Shown here in pieces: positions 54,038 to 62,261 of a DNA stretch of 64,000 nucleotides. Origin of the DNA: Caulobacteraceae bacterium (GTDB lineage: Bacteria; Pseudomonadota; Alphaproteobacteria; Caulobacterales; Caulobacteraceae); the NCBI GenBank assembly GCA_947475415.1, contig CANJLH010000002.1, forward strand, positions 298,133 to 362,132, read 5' to 3'. The notes under the pieces were generated by a model. It did no database searches. It had not been told where the DNA came from and saw nothing but the letters and a program-made list of their open reading frames with translations. A program made the translations under genes and the position numbers. How positions within the stretch are numbered: position 1 is the first letter of the stretch; each line of letters starts with the position of its first letter.

Positions 54038-55075
54038 CTAGGCTCGAGCCAGGATCGCGTCGACCGCGTGCATCGCCTCGAACGATTGCAGTCGTAGGCG
54101 TTCGATTTGGTCGGCGCAGTCCTTTGCCTGCTGGCGATGGAACGCTTCGGACTGACGAAGTTCCAGAAGTTCTGCGCGGGCCGCGTCGAGATCGCGCGCA
54201 ACGGGCGAAATCAGGGCCCCTACATCCCGTCGCCAGCGCTCAAGGTCGGAAGCCGCTGAGTCGAGCGGTTCGGCGGAGACCGCTTCATCGATGACTGCGG
54301 CGGCGTACCAAGCATGCACCGTTCTGGCCATCTCGCCTGCCCAGCCGTAGGATGCGAAACTTTCCTCTGCGGTGTTGTGGCGCAGATCCGTCGAAAGGAA
54401 TCGACCGATCGCCTTTGCCGCAGCGGCCTTGGGCGGCGGACTTGCTGGGCGCAGCGTCGCGGTGATCCGGCTGAATTCGCGACGCCAGTCGGCTAACAAC
54501 CGGTCATAGTCCACGAACACCCGTGGCAGGCCGCGGCTATAGGCTTCCGCCGCCAGCATGTAGCCGCACCAGATCAGCAGCGACTTCTCCATGGTGAAGC
54601 CATCGCGTCGGGTGAGGGATCTGGCGACCGCCAACGGGTTCCTCACCGCGATGACGCACTCGATACCAACTTCAAGATCCCGCAACGCTTCACGCCAGAA
54701 CGGCAGCAGCACGGTGACGCGGGGATCTTTGAGCAGGGGGCGCGCCGCGGGGCCATACTCGTCGTCGAAAAGGACGCCGGCGCGGTTCAGCCACGTCCGC
54801 TCATCTCGTCGGGTCAGCTCCCGGTATGGGTAGACAAGTGCGTCGTCCCAGGCGCTTCCCACGGCCCGCAGGCGCAGGTCGTTGAACTGGGCGATCTTCC
54901 ACGGCTCAAAATAGCCTCGCTCGTTGTGCGCGTCCCCGGGCATTAGGTTGCGCGGCAAGTCCGCACCGGCCAGCGCCAGCGCCTGGGCGACAGCCGACGT
55001 GCCGGAACGGTGCATGCCCAGAACCAGGCAAGCCGTTCGGCCGGCGACGTCAGGTTCGGCCTTTTCGCGCGTCAT
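54038..55075 (-). CDS. Sulfotransferase family protein
   Basis: The 345-residue protein has the 5'-PSB (PAPS-binding) P-loop LVLGMHRSGTSAVAQALALAG (residues about 16-36) and the downstream IAVRNPLAVARSL with the 3'-phosphate-binding Arg/Ser. A coiled-coil C-terminus follows (about residues 285-345). It should transfer sulfate from PAPS to a sugar, as in other polysaccharide clusters. It is the first gene of a three-gene operon. The ATG at 55075 has GGAG seven bases upstream. Confidence 0.82.
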   Translation of the reverse strand: MTREKAEPDVAGRTACLVLGMHRSGTSAVAQALALAGADLPRNLMPGDAHNERGYFEPWKIAQFNDLRLRAVGSAWDDALVYPYRELTRRDERTWLNRAGVLFDDEYGPAARPLLKDPRVTVLLPFWREALRDLEVGIECVIAVRNPLAVARSLTRRDGFTMEKSLLIWCGYMLAAEAYSRGLPRVFVDYDRLLADWRREFSRITATLRPASPPPKAAAAKAIGRFLSTDLRHNTAEESFASYGWAGEMARTVHAWYAAAVIDEAVSAEPLDSAASDLERWRRDVGALISPVARDLDAARAELLELRQSEAFHRQQAKDCADQIERLRLQSFEAMHAVDAILARA

Positions 55076-55206
55076 AATGGCTCCGCGAGGGTTGGACCGT
55101 CCTGGTCTATGGCCGTGGGCGGTGCGTCGCAAGGCCGGACCACCGGTTGATCGGCGCGGGTTTCCGTTGCACACAGCATCGCCTCGCGCAAAGGAACCCT
55201 CGCCCT

Positions 55207-57165
55207 ATGGCCGCGACGGCCCTCGAAGATCAGGTCAAGCTGGTGATTTCCGCCGCGGTCGATGCGGCATTCTATCGCGAGGTCTATGCGGACCTCGAGC
55301 CGACGCTACATCCGGCCAGCCATTACACCATGTCCGGTTGGCGCGAGGGGCGTGACCCCGCGCCCTGGTTTTCCACAAGCGCATACCTCGCCGCCAACGC
55401 CGATGTGGCGGAAGCTGGCGTGAACCCATTCCATCATTACCTCGTGGCGGGCCGTCGCGAGGGGCGGGTAATCGCCCGATCGCAGCACGCCAGCGCCTAC
55501 TTTGCGGAGCGACTGAAGCGCAGGGAGCTGGCGGACTGGACGAGCGGGATCGCGCCAGCGGACCGGAGGGAGTTGGCGCCGGCGGAACGGCTGAGCCCCC
55601 AGCTGCGCGCCGAGGTCACCAAAGGCTTCGATGAGGCGTTCTACCGAGGCGCCAATCCGGATCTGACGCCCGATCAGGACGCCCTCGATCATTTTCTGAC
55701 CAGCGGATGGCGCGAGGGGCGCGATCCGAGTCCCACCTTTTCCGTGAATGACTATCTGGACGCCTATCCGGATATCGCATCAGCAGGGGTGAACCCCTTT
55801 ATCCACTACCTGACCACCGGTCGTTCGGAAGGGCGCGCGCCGCGTCTGGACCTGGGTTTCCGCTTCGCACTGATCGCCAACCTTGAACCGGTTGAAGCTC
55901 GAGCCGCCGCCGCCGCCGAGGCTTCCGCCGGGGTGGCGCGCCAGGATGCCGCAACGCTCGCAGGTGGTTTCGCAATTTCGCGTTCCGGCTGGCGCGATCT
56001 GCATGTGACCTTCAGCCATGATGACTATTCAACCAACCTCGGCGGCGTGCAGATTTGCCTGCAGCGCGAGGCGGCGCGCTTCGAGGCGCTCGGTCGCGAC
56101 CACCTGCATTTGTTTCCCTCCAGACCCTGGCCCGTGCTGCGCGGCGCCGGCGACCCCGGCCCCTTGGGGGTGCTCTGGAACGGAGAAGCGTTGGGCGATT
56201 TCGAGGCGTCAGCAATCGTCAGCGCCGTCCGTGAGTCCGCCAGCGCCGTAACGGCGGGCGCGCGTAGTTTCGCGATTCACAGCCTGCTTGGACACGACGG
56301 GGGCGAGACCGCCGAGATCGTCGAGGCCGCGGGTTTGCGCGACGGGTTTTTCTGGTTGCACGACTTTGCGAGCATCTGTTCGGGCGTGCATCTGCTGCGT
56401 AACGATGTCGAGGACTGCGGCGCCCCGGCGCCGGACAGCCCCGCTTGCTCGATCTGCGCCTACCTTCCCCTGCGCCGCCGCCACATTGAGGCGCACGAAA
56501 CCCTGTTCCGGCGACTGAGGCTGACGGTGGCGGCGCCGTCGCAGACGACCTTGGACACCTGGCGCGCGGCTTGGACGTTCCCCGCCGCCCGAGAAATCGT
56601 TCATCCGCACGCACGGCTGGTGAAGCGCAATTCAGGCCGCGCGCCGCCTGGCGTCGCGGGGCGCCCCTTTCAATTTGCTTTTGTCGGATTGCCGGCGGTC
56701 CACAAGGGTTGGCCGGTGTTCCGCGAGCTGGCGCTGAAGTTTGGTGATGATCCCCGTTACGCGTTCCTGCACCTTGGCGTGCGCACGGAACGGGGGTTGC
56801 CGGTGGAGCATCACCAGGTGGCGGTCGGGGAATCTGCGCCACTGGCGATGCAGTCGGCGCTGGAAAAACTGGGCGTGGATGCGGCGATGGTCTGGCCGCT
56901 TTGCCGGGAGACGTTTTCATTCACCGCCTATGAAGCGGCGGCCAGCGGGGCGGCGGTGGTGACCGGACCGGACAGCGGCAATGTGGCGGCGTTTGTGGAG
57001 GCCACCGGCTTTGGTTGGGTGCTGGCCGATGAGGGGGCGCTGGAGGCGGCGTTCGAGAGCGGTGAGATCCTCAGGCTTTCCCGCGCCGCGCGGCGCGCGA
57101 AGCCCGCCGATCTGATTTTCAGCGGCTTGACCGCCGATCTAGCTCCAGGGCGCGCCGGGTCATGA
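55207..57165 (+). CDS. Repeat-containing GT-B glycosyltransferase
   Basis: The 652-residue protein has four FDxxWY-type repeats in two pairs (residues 18-88 and 138-212), then a GT4-like domain (about 265-640). The GT part starts VTFSHDDYSTNLGGVQICLQ and has VWPLCRETFSFTAYEAAASGAAVVTG, the nucleotide-sugar Glu-x7-Glu region. Two Cys pairs (SICAYLPLRRRH and nearby) may bind metal. The ATG at 55207 has AAGGA upstream. It is divergent from the sulfotransferase and starts a plus-strand operon of three genes. Confidence 0.82.
   Translation: MAATALEDQVKLVISAAVDAAFYREVYADLEPTLHPASHYTMSGWREGRDPAPWFSTSAYLAANADVAEAGVNPFHHYLVAGRREGRVIARSQHASAYFAERLKRRELADWTSGIAPADRRELAPAERLSPQLRAEVTKGFDEAFYRGANPDLTPDQDALDHFLTSGWREGRDPSPTFSVNDYLDAYPDIASAGVNPFIHYLTTGRSEGRAPRLDLGFRFALIANLEPVEARAAAAAEASAGVARQDAATLAGGFAISRSGWRDLHVTFSHDDYSTNLGGVQICLQREAARFEALGRDHLHLFPSRPWPVLRGAGDPGPLGVLWNGEALGDFEASAIVSAVRESASAVTAGARSFAIHSLLGHDGGETAEIVEAAGLRDGFFWLHDFASICSGVHLLRNDVEDCGAPAPDSPACSICAYLPLRRRHIEAHETLFRRLRLTVAAPSQTTLDTWRAAWTFPAAREIVHPHARLVKRNSGRAPPGVAGRPFQFAFVGLPAVHKGWPVFRELALKFGDDPRYAFLHLGVRTERGLPVEHHQVAVGESAPLAMQSALEKLGVDAAMVWPLCRETFSFTAYEAAASGAAVVTGPDSGNVAAFVEATGFGWVLADEGALEAAFESGEILRLSRAARRAKPADLIFSGLTADLAPGRAGS
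55258..55842 (+). repeat. Two pairs of FDxxWY-type repeats (coding)
   Basis: Four units at protein residues 18-51, 54-88, 138-177 and 178-212 of the GT-B gene, for example VNDYLDAYPDIASAGVNPF and HYLTTGRSEGRAP. A 50-residue non-repeat linker separates the pairs. Confidence 0.75.
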
Positions 57166-58187
57166 AGGTGCTGTGCTATTCCAGCTTCACGTTTTCCTAC
57201 CTTAATCGAGCGCGGGTGCTGTTTGCGTCATTGCGGCGACATCATCCCCAATGGGATCTTGTCGCCCTGATCACGGATGCGCCCCCGCCGGATTTCAGGT
57301 TCGATCCGGCGTCGGAGCCTTTTGACCGCGTGGTCTTCGCCCAGGACCTTGGGATCGCCAACTTCCGAAGCTGGCTCTTCAAACATGACGTCGTCGAAGT
57401 CTGCACGGCGGTGAAGGGACCGTTCCTGCATCAGGCCTGCGCGGCGGGGCCAGAGGCGGTGATCTACCTGGATCCGGACACCGCATTGTTCGAAAGCCTG
57501 TCGCCCCTCGAGGATCTGTTGGCTGAGCACGACATCCTGCTGACGCCCCATCTTGTCGATCCCAACGACGATCCCACTGCAATTCTCGATAACGACCTCT
57601 CGGCGTCTCGGACTGGAATCTTTAATCTCGGATTTGTCGCCGTGGCCGCGCGGGGCGAGGGATTGCGTTTCGCCCGTTGGTGGAACGATCGTCTGCTCTC
57701 CTATTGCTACGATGAAATGGATCAGGGCCTATTCGTTGATCAGCGCTGGTGCGACCATGCGCCAGCCCTGTTCGACCGCCTCAAAGTGGTGCGCGATCCG
57801 GGGTACAATGTCGCCAGTTGGAACCTCTCTCGGCGAACCATCTCGGTGGGCAAGGACGGTCGCATCACCGTAAATGGGTCGCCGCTACGCTTTTGGCATT
57901 TCACCAAGCTGGGCGCCTTGGGAGACGCCATGACCCGACGTTACGGCGGCCGCAATCATCCGGTCTATGAGATCTGGAGCTGGTACAAGCGCCAGGTATC
58001 CGCAGCCACGGAGGCCGCAATTCCAGACGGCTACTGGGCCTACGGCGCCTACGAGGATGGTGCGCCGATCTCCAAGGCGCACCGGGTTCTCTATCGCCGC
58101 CGCGAGGATCTCCAGCAGGCGTTTCCGGATCCCTTCGCATGCGGGGACGGGACCTATAGCGCGTGGCTGAAGGGCGAAGGTCTGTGA
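57162..58187 (+). CDS. GT-A type glycosyltransferase
   Basis: The 341-residue enzyme has the DXD motif in VIYLDPDTALFESLS, then NLGFVAVAARGEGLRFARWW, DQGLFVDQRW and LRFWHFTKLG. These are the same blocks as in the first 280 residues of the large glycosyltransferase at 38113, so the two are paralogs. It overlaps the upstream repeat-GT gene (ATGA) and the downstream repeat-protein gene (GTGA), so the three are coupled. Confidence 0.85.
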   Translation: MKVLCYSSFTFSYLNRARVLFASLRRHHPQWDLVALITDAPPPDFRFDPASEPFDRVVFAQDLGIANFRSWLFKHDVVEVCTAVKGPFLHQACAAGPEAVIYLDPDTALFESLSPLEDLLAEHDILLTPHLVDPNDDPTAILDNDLSASRTGIFNLGFVAVAARGEGLRFARWWNDRLLSYCYDEMDQGLFVDQRWCDHAPALFDRLKVVRDPGYNVASWNLSRRTISVGKDGRITVNGSPLRFWHFTKLGALGDAMTRRYGGRNHPVYEIWSWYKRQVSAATEAAIPDGYWAYGAYEDGAPISKAHRVLYRRREDLQQAFPDPFACGDGTYSAWLKGEGL

Positions 58188-59488
58188 GGGATCCGCCGCC
58201 GCTTGACTTGACCGCGGGTCAGCCGAACACAGGGACCAGCATTTTTGAGGGAGGGCCGCTCGCAGCGGCGCAATCCTTGTTCTCAGGCGAACCCGATTCT
58301 GACCCCGACCTGCGCCGCAGTCGCGACCTGTTGCGCAAGATCGAGCGACTAGGAAACCTTGCGGCCGACGCTGCGGGGCGCTCGGAGCGGGAAGCTGTCG
58401 CCCGCAGCGACTTGGCCCAGGCGCTCATCCAGTCGCTGGCCGCCCGCGCCGATGCTGCGGCCCGCCTCCGCGCCCAGGCCCTCAATCTTTATCAGAAGAC
58501 CGCGCGCCATCTTCGCGGGCGCGGTCCGCAACGGCTCGACCGGATCATTGGCCTGCTGGGCTGGCCAGGCCAGGCCTTGGTGATCGCCCGCTCAGGTCTG
58601 TGGCGAGCGTCCGGTGAGAGTCTGCGACACAAGCTCTTCGATCTGCGGGCGATTGCGACCTATACCCGCGGCGGGGCTGACACCACCGTGCCGCATAGAG
58701 GTTTGATCGATCCCGCCTGGTATCGCGCTCAGGCGCAATCCGCCTCGCGGCTGACACCACTGGCGGACTTCCTGGTGAAGGGCGCCCGGCGCGGCCTGTC
58801 ACCTCACCCGCTTTTCGACCCAGTCTACTATGCAAGGCGCAATGCGGACGCCCTTGCGGCGACCCGGTTGGATCCTCTCACCCACTTTTTGCGCCGGGGC
58901 GCCGGCGAGGGGCGCGACCCCCACCCCCTGTTCAGCCTGGGCTGGTATCTGGCGCAGCGTCCGGATGTCGCCGCCAGCGGCGAGAACGCCCTGCAACATT
59001 ACCTGGAGATCGGCTGGCGGCTCGGCGCAAGTCCGCACCCCTTGTTCGATTCGGATTGGTACGCCGCACAGGTCGCCCTCGGGTTGCCCGACATGCCGCC
59101 GATAACGCACTATTTGACCGAAGGTTGGCGCAAAGGGCCAAGTCCGCATCCGTTGTTCGACGCTGGGTGGTACCGCGACCAGAACCCGGATGTGGCGGAG
59201 TCCGGAGAGGAGCCGCTTAGCCATTTTGCGGCCGGCGGGGGCCGGGAAGGTCGCAATCCCAGCGCCTGGTTCGATTGCCGCAGTTACATGGCTGCGCGGG
59301 GCGCGGCCCTCGCCGACGAAGCCAATCCACTGGTGGATTACCTCCTGGGCGGCGCCTGGCGCATTGGCGAGGCGCGTCCGGGTTTCATGACCAGCGCTTA
59401 TGTCGCGGCGCGCCCAGACGTCGCCGCAAGCGGGATGACCCCACTAGAGCATTGGGCGCGCGCGGCTGGCCCGCCCCCGGCGGCGTGA
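58184..59488 (+). CDS. Stand-alone FDxxWY repeat protein
   Basis: The 434-residue protein has no catalytic domain. Residues 1-110 are low-complexity then helical; residues 114-150 hold RLDRIIGLLGWPGQALVIAR, shared with the WbsX-domain protein; residues 175-433 are seven repeats (e.g. HPLFDAGWYRDQNPDVAESG). No signal peptide or membrane helix is seen. The GTG start at 58184 overlaps the glycosyltransferase stop (GTGA), with AAGG upstream. Function unknown; its repeats are those attached to glycosyltransferases in two neighbours, so a scaffold or binding role is plausible. Confidence 0.75.
   Translation: MRDPPPLDLTAGQPNTGTSIFEGGPLAAAQSLFSGEPDSDPDLRRSRDLLRKIERLGNLAADAAGRSEREAVARSDLAQALIQSLAARADAAARLRAQALNLYQKTARHLRGRGPQRLDRIIGLLGWPGQALVIARSGLWRASGESLRHKLFDLRAIATYTRGGADTTVPHRGLIDPAWYRAQAQSASRLTPLADFLVKGARRGLSPHPLFDPVYYARRNADALAATRLDPLTHFLRRGAGEGRDPHPLFSLGWYLAQRPDVAASGENALQHYLEIGWRLGASPHPLFDSDWYAAQVALGLPDMPPITHYLTEGWRKGPSPHPLFDAGWYRDQNPDVAESGEEPLSHFAAGGGREGRNPSAWFDCRSYMAARGAALADEANPLVDYLLGGAWRIGEARPGFMTSAYVAARPDVAASGMTPLEHWARAAGPPPAA
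58706..59482 (+). repeat. Seven tandem FDxxWY repeats (coding)
   Basis: Seven units of 37-39 residues fill the C-terminal 60% of the stand-alone repeat protein. They are the most regular copies in the window, each ending near PHPLFD. Confidence 0.8.
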
Positions 59489-59492
59489 AGCT

Positions 59493-60257
59493 TCACACCC
59501 CAAGCGCTTTCAATTGCCCCCAGATGTCGTCGTAATACTCGGCCGTATAGTGGAAGGGGCTAAGCCCCCAGCGGTGGCCTGGATCGGCGAGTCGCGCTCC
59601 TGTGGGCGCGACGGACTTTGCGGCGGGAAGCGCTTCACGGAACGCCGTCTGGTAGGACCGGAGGAGGGCGTTGTGTTGCGCCACGTCAGCGGGACGGCCG
59701 GTCCAGATCTCAACATTGTCTCCGAAAAGTTGTGGGCTTCCAACACTGTCGGTCCAGTGGGTCGCCCATTGCGCTTCGTGGAGGATAATGGTGGCCTCGG
59801 CGAGGCGTGTGGCCTGAACAAAGGCCGTGAACTCAGCCAGGCCCTGGCGCCAGAGTCGCTCACAGGGTTCCGATAGTCGTGAGATAGGTTGGGCGCGGCT
59901 TAACGCCGGCTGTGCGAGATAACCGGAGACTTCCAATTCCCAGCTATGCGTGGCCAAGGCGCCTCCGATGGCGAGCAGGTCAAAGCGCTCATCGATGAAG
60001 TCCACGATCAGGTGGGTCGGCCGATGGGCGATCAGGGCGGCGAGGGCGCGCTTCGAGAGGTCATCCACCACCGCGCGATGCTGATGACGCCCCAGCGGCG
60101 GCGGCGGTTCGGCGCGGGCCAGGAACCCCGAGACGGGTGGGGCGAACAGGCTTGGGAGGCTGGTGCGGGAAATATAAAGCAGCGACTCCGATGCGGCGCC
60201 ATCAACCGGCCATAGGTCGCGGGTAATGCAGCTTCCCAGTATGGCTATGCGAGGCAT
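59493..60257 (-). CDS. DUF6270-like SGNH-type protein
   Basis: The 254-residue protein starts MPRIAILGSCITRDLWPVDG, the GSC/RD pattern of DUF6270, with a later block AEATIILHEAQWATHW and a C-terminal HRWGLSPFHYTAEYYDDIW. These suggest an SGNH/GDSL-like fold that may transfer or remove acyl groups on sugars. DUF6270 proteins often occur in capsule and glycan clusters. The function is not established. It is convergent with the repeat protein gene. Confidence 0.7.
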   Translation of the reverse strand: MPRIAILGSCITRDLWPVDGAASESLLYISRTSLPSLFAPPVSGFLARAEPPPPLGRHQHRAVVDDLSKRALAALIAHRPTHLIVDFIDERFDLLAIGGALATHSWELEVSGYLAQPALSRAQPISRLSEPCERLWRQGLAEFTAFVQATRLAEATIILHEAQWATHWTDSVGSPQLFGDNVEIWTGRPADVAQHNALLRSYQTAFREALPAAKSVAPTGARLADPGHRWGLSPFHYTAEYYDDIWGQLKALGV

Positions 60258-60374
60258 GGGCTACACCTTCTCCGCGGGTTGGGGCGGCTGAAACGGGCGC
60301 CGATGGACGCCAGGCCGCCTATGGCGGCAAAGCCACGCTTTGGCGACAGTGATCGCCGGTATCGCCAGGATGCA

Positions 60375-60400
60375 TTGACATTAACCAGCGCCGATATGCA
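60375..60400 (+). promoter_or_regulatory. Candidate promoter for the type I secretion operon
   Basis: A perfect TTGACA (60375-60380) is followed at Caulobacter-type short spacing (about 12) by GATATGCA, a partial match to the GCTANAWC -10. It lies 130 bases upstream of the secretion ABC gene in a 273-base divergent region that otherwise holds only small hairpins such as GCCGCC-TAT-GGCGGC (60314-60328). Confidence 0.35.
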
Positions 60401-60530
60401 TTTGTCCTGCTCCAACCGGCGGCGCCAGCCGCGGCCGGACCGGCTCAGCAATGCCCGGACGCCGCCATCGGCGTTCTGGGATCCTACGGGAGCGTGCAGC
60501 ATTGAGTAACGGCGCATCGGTCTTGCACGC

Positions 60531-62261
60531 ATGAAAATGTTCAGCTTCCTTTTCAACCAGCCGGACAATGTGCTGACGCGCGCATTGAAGGAAGGTCGCA
60601 GGCCGTTCGCGGTTGCGTTCGGCTTCAGCCTGGTGAGCAACCTGCTTTACCTATCGATGCCGCTGTTCACCTCGCAGGTCTATGGCCGGGTGATGATCAG
60701 CCAAAGCCAGGCGACGCTTTGGGTGCTGACAGCGGTTACGCTATTCGCGTTCGCCATGTCATCGGTGATCGATGACTTCAGGGCCCGGGTGCTGATCAAC
60801 TACGGAATGGTGCTCGATCAGCGGGTCTCTGGCCATATTTTCTCCGGTCTTTTCGACGCCGCCGTGCGGGGCGACCCCAGTGCGCGAGCTCAGGCCCTGC
60901 GCGATCTCGACGCCTTCCGTCAGTCGCTGACCGGAATCGGCGCCGCGGCGGTGTTTGACCTGCCCTGGATACCGGTTTTCCTGGGGATCCTGTGGCTGAT
61001 CGACCCGCTCCTGGGTCTTGTGACCACCCTCGGCGCGGCGGTGCTGGTGGCGCTCGCCTTTGCTCAGGAGCGCGCGACCCGGCCGGCGCTCCGCGAGGCC
61101 AACGAGGCCGCGTTGAAGAGCTACGCCTTTACCGACGCCGCACTGCGCAACGGCGAGGTTGTGCGCGCGATGGGCATGCTGCCCAGGCTTGGCGCCGCCT
61201 GGGCCAAGCACCGCGCCATTTCCATCGAGCGCGGGGTGGACGCCAGCGAGGGCAATAACTTCTACGGCGACATCATCAAAGCCGTGCGGATGAGCATGCA
61301 GATCCTGACCATCGCCATCGGTGCGGCGTTGATCCTGCAGGGCAAGATCCACATGGGCATGTTATTCGCCAACATGATCCTCACCAGCCGGGCGCTTTCG
61401 CCGATTGAGCGCCTGGTTGGTTCGTGGGAGCCGCTCAACAACGCCGCGCGCGCCCATGAGCGCCTGATGCAGCTATTGGCCAAGGCCGAGCCGGCGACGG
61501 CGTCGACGACATTGCCCCGGCCCTCCGGTCGCCTAAGCGTCGAGGGCGTCAACTTCGCACCGCCAGGCGCCGCCAAGCTCACCGTCATGGGCGTCAGCTT
61601 CGCACTGGAGCCGGGCGAGGTGATGGGCCTGATCGGTCCGTCGGGCGCAGGCAAGTCGACCCTCGCGCGACTGCTCCTGGGCATTTGGCGGCCGCTGAAC
61701 GGCGCGGTGCGGCTCGACGGCGCCGATGTGTTTTCATGGGATCGCGCCGATTTTGGCCGTTATGTGGGCTATCTGCCCCAGGACACCGAATTGTTCGCCG
61801 GTACGGTGCGGGACAACATCGCTCGCTTCCGGGTCGAAACCTCCGACGCCGAAGTCGTCGCGGCCGCGCAGCTCGCCGGGGCCCACGACATGATCCTGCG
61901 TTTTCCGAAGGGCTACGATACCGAGGTTGGAGACGGCGGTGTCGTGCTGTCCGCGGGCCAGCGTCAGCGCGTCGGACTTGCGCGTGCGGTGCTCGGCAAT
62001 CCGGCCTTTGTGGTGCTTGATGAGCCCAACGCCAACCTCGACGCCGAAGGCGAAGACGCCCTGGTCAAGGCGGTGGAATCGATGAAGGCGAACGGGACCA
62101 CCATCATCATTATCTCGCACAAGCCCAACATCTTCCGGGCGGCGGACAAGATGCTGGTTTTGCGTGACGGGCGGGTTGAAATGTTCGGTCCGCGCGATCA
62201 GGTGATGGGGCGTCTGATGAAACCGGCCGGAGAAATTCGGGCTGTGGAGGCCGGCCGATGA
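60531..62261 (+). CDS. Type I secretion ABC transporter (PrtD/RsaD family)
   Basis: The 576-residue protein has an N-terminal membrane domain (helices at about 22-45, 60-80, 145-165 and 255-300) and a C-terminal ATPase with Walker A GPSGAGKSTLARLL, signature LSAGQRQR (usually LSGGQ), Walker B FVVLDEPNANLD and H-loop ISHK. QDTELFAGTVRDNIARF is typical of PrtD/RsaD exporters of RTX and S-layer proteins. No peptidase domain is present. It overlaps the membrane-fusion gene by four bases. Confidence 0.92.
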   Translation: MKMFSFLFNQPDNVLTRALKEGRRPFAVAFGFSLVSNLLYLSMPLFTSQVYGRVMISQSQATLWVLTAVTLFAFAMSSVIDDFRARVLINYGMVLDQRVSGHIFSGLFDAAVRGDPSARAQALRDLDAFRQSLTGIGAAAVFDLPWIPVFLGILWLIDPLLGLVTTLGAAVLVALAFAQERATRPALREANEAALKSYAFTDAALRNGEVVRAMGMLPRLGAAWAKHRAISIERGVDASEGNNFYGDIIKAVRMSMQILTIAIGAALILQGKIHMGMLFANMILTSRALSPIERLVGSWEPLNNAARAHERLMQLLAKAEPATASTTLPRPSGRLSVEGVNFAPPGAAKLTVMGVSFALEPGEVMGLIGPSGAGKSTLARLLLGIWRPLNGAVRLDGADVFSWDRADFGRYVGYLPQDTELFAGTVRDNIARFRVETSDAEVVAAAQLAGAHDMILRFPKGYDTEVGDGGVVLSAGQRQRVGLARAVLGNPAFVVLDEPNANLDAEGEDALVKAVESMKANGTTIIIISHKPNIFRAADKMLVLRDGRVEMFGPRDQVMGRLMKPAGEIRAVEAGR

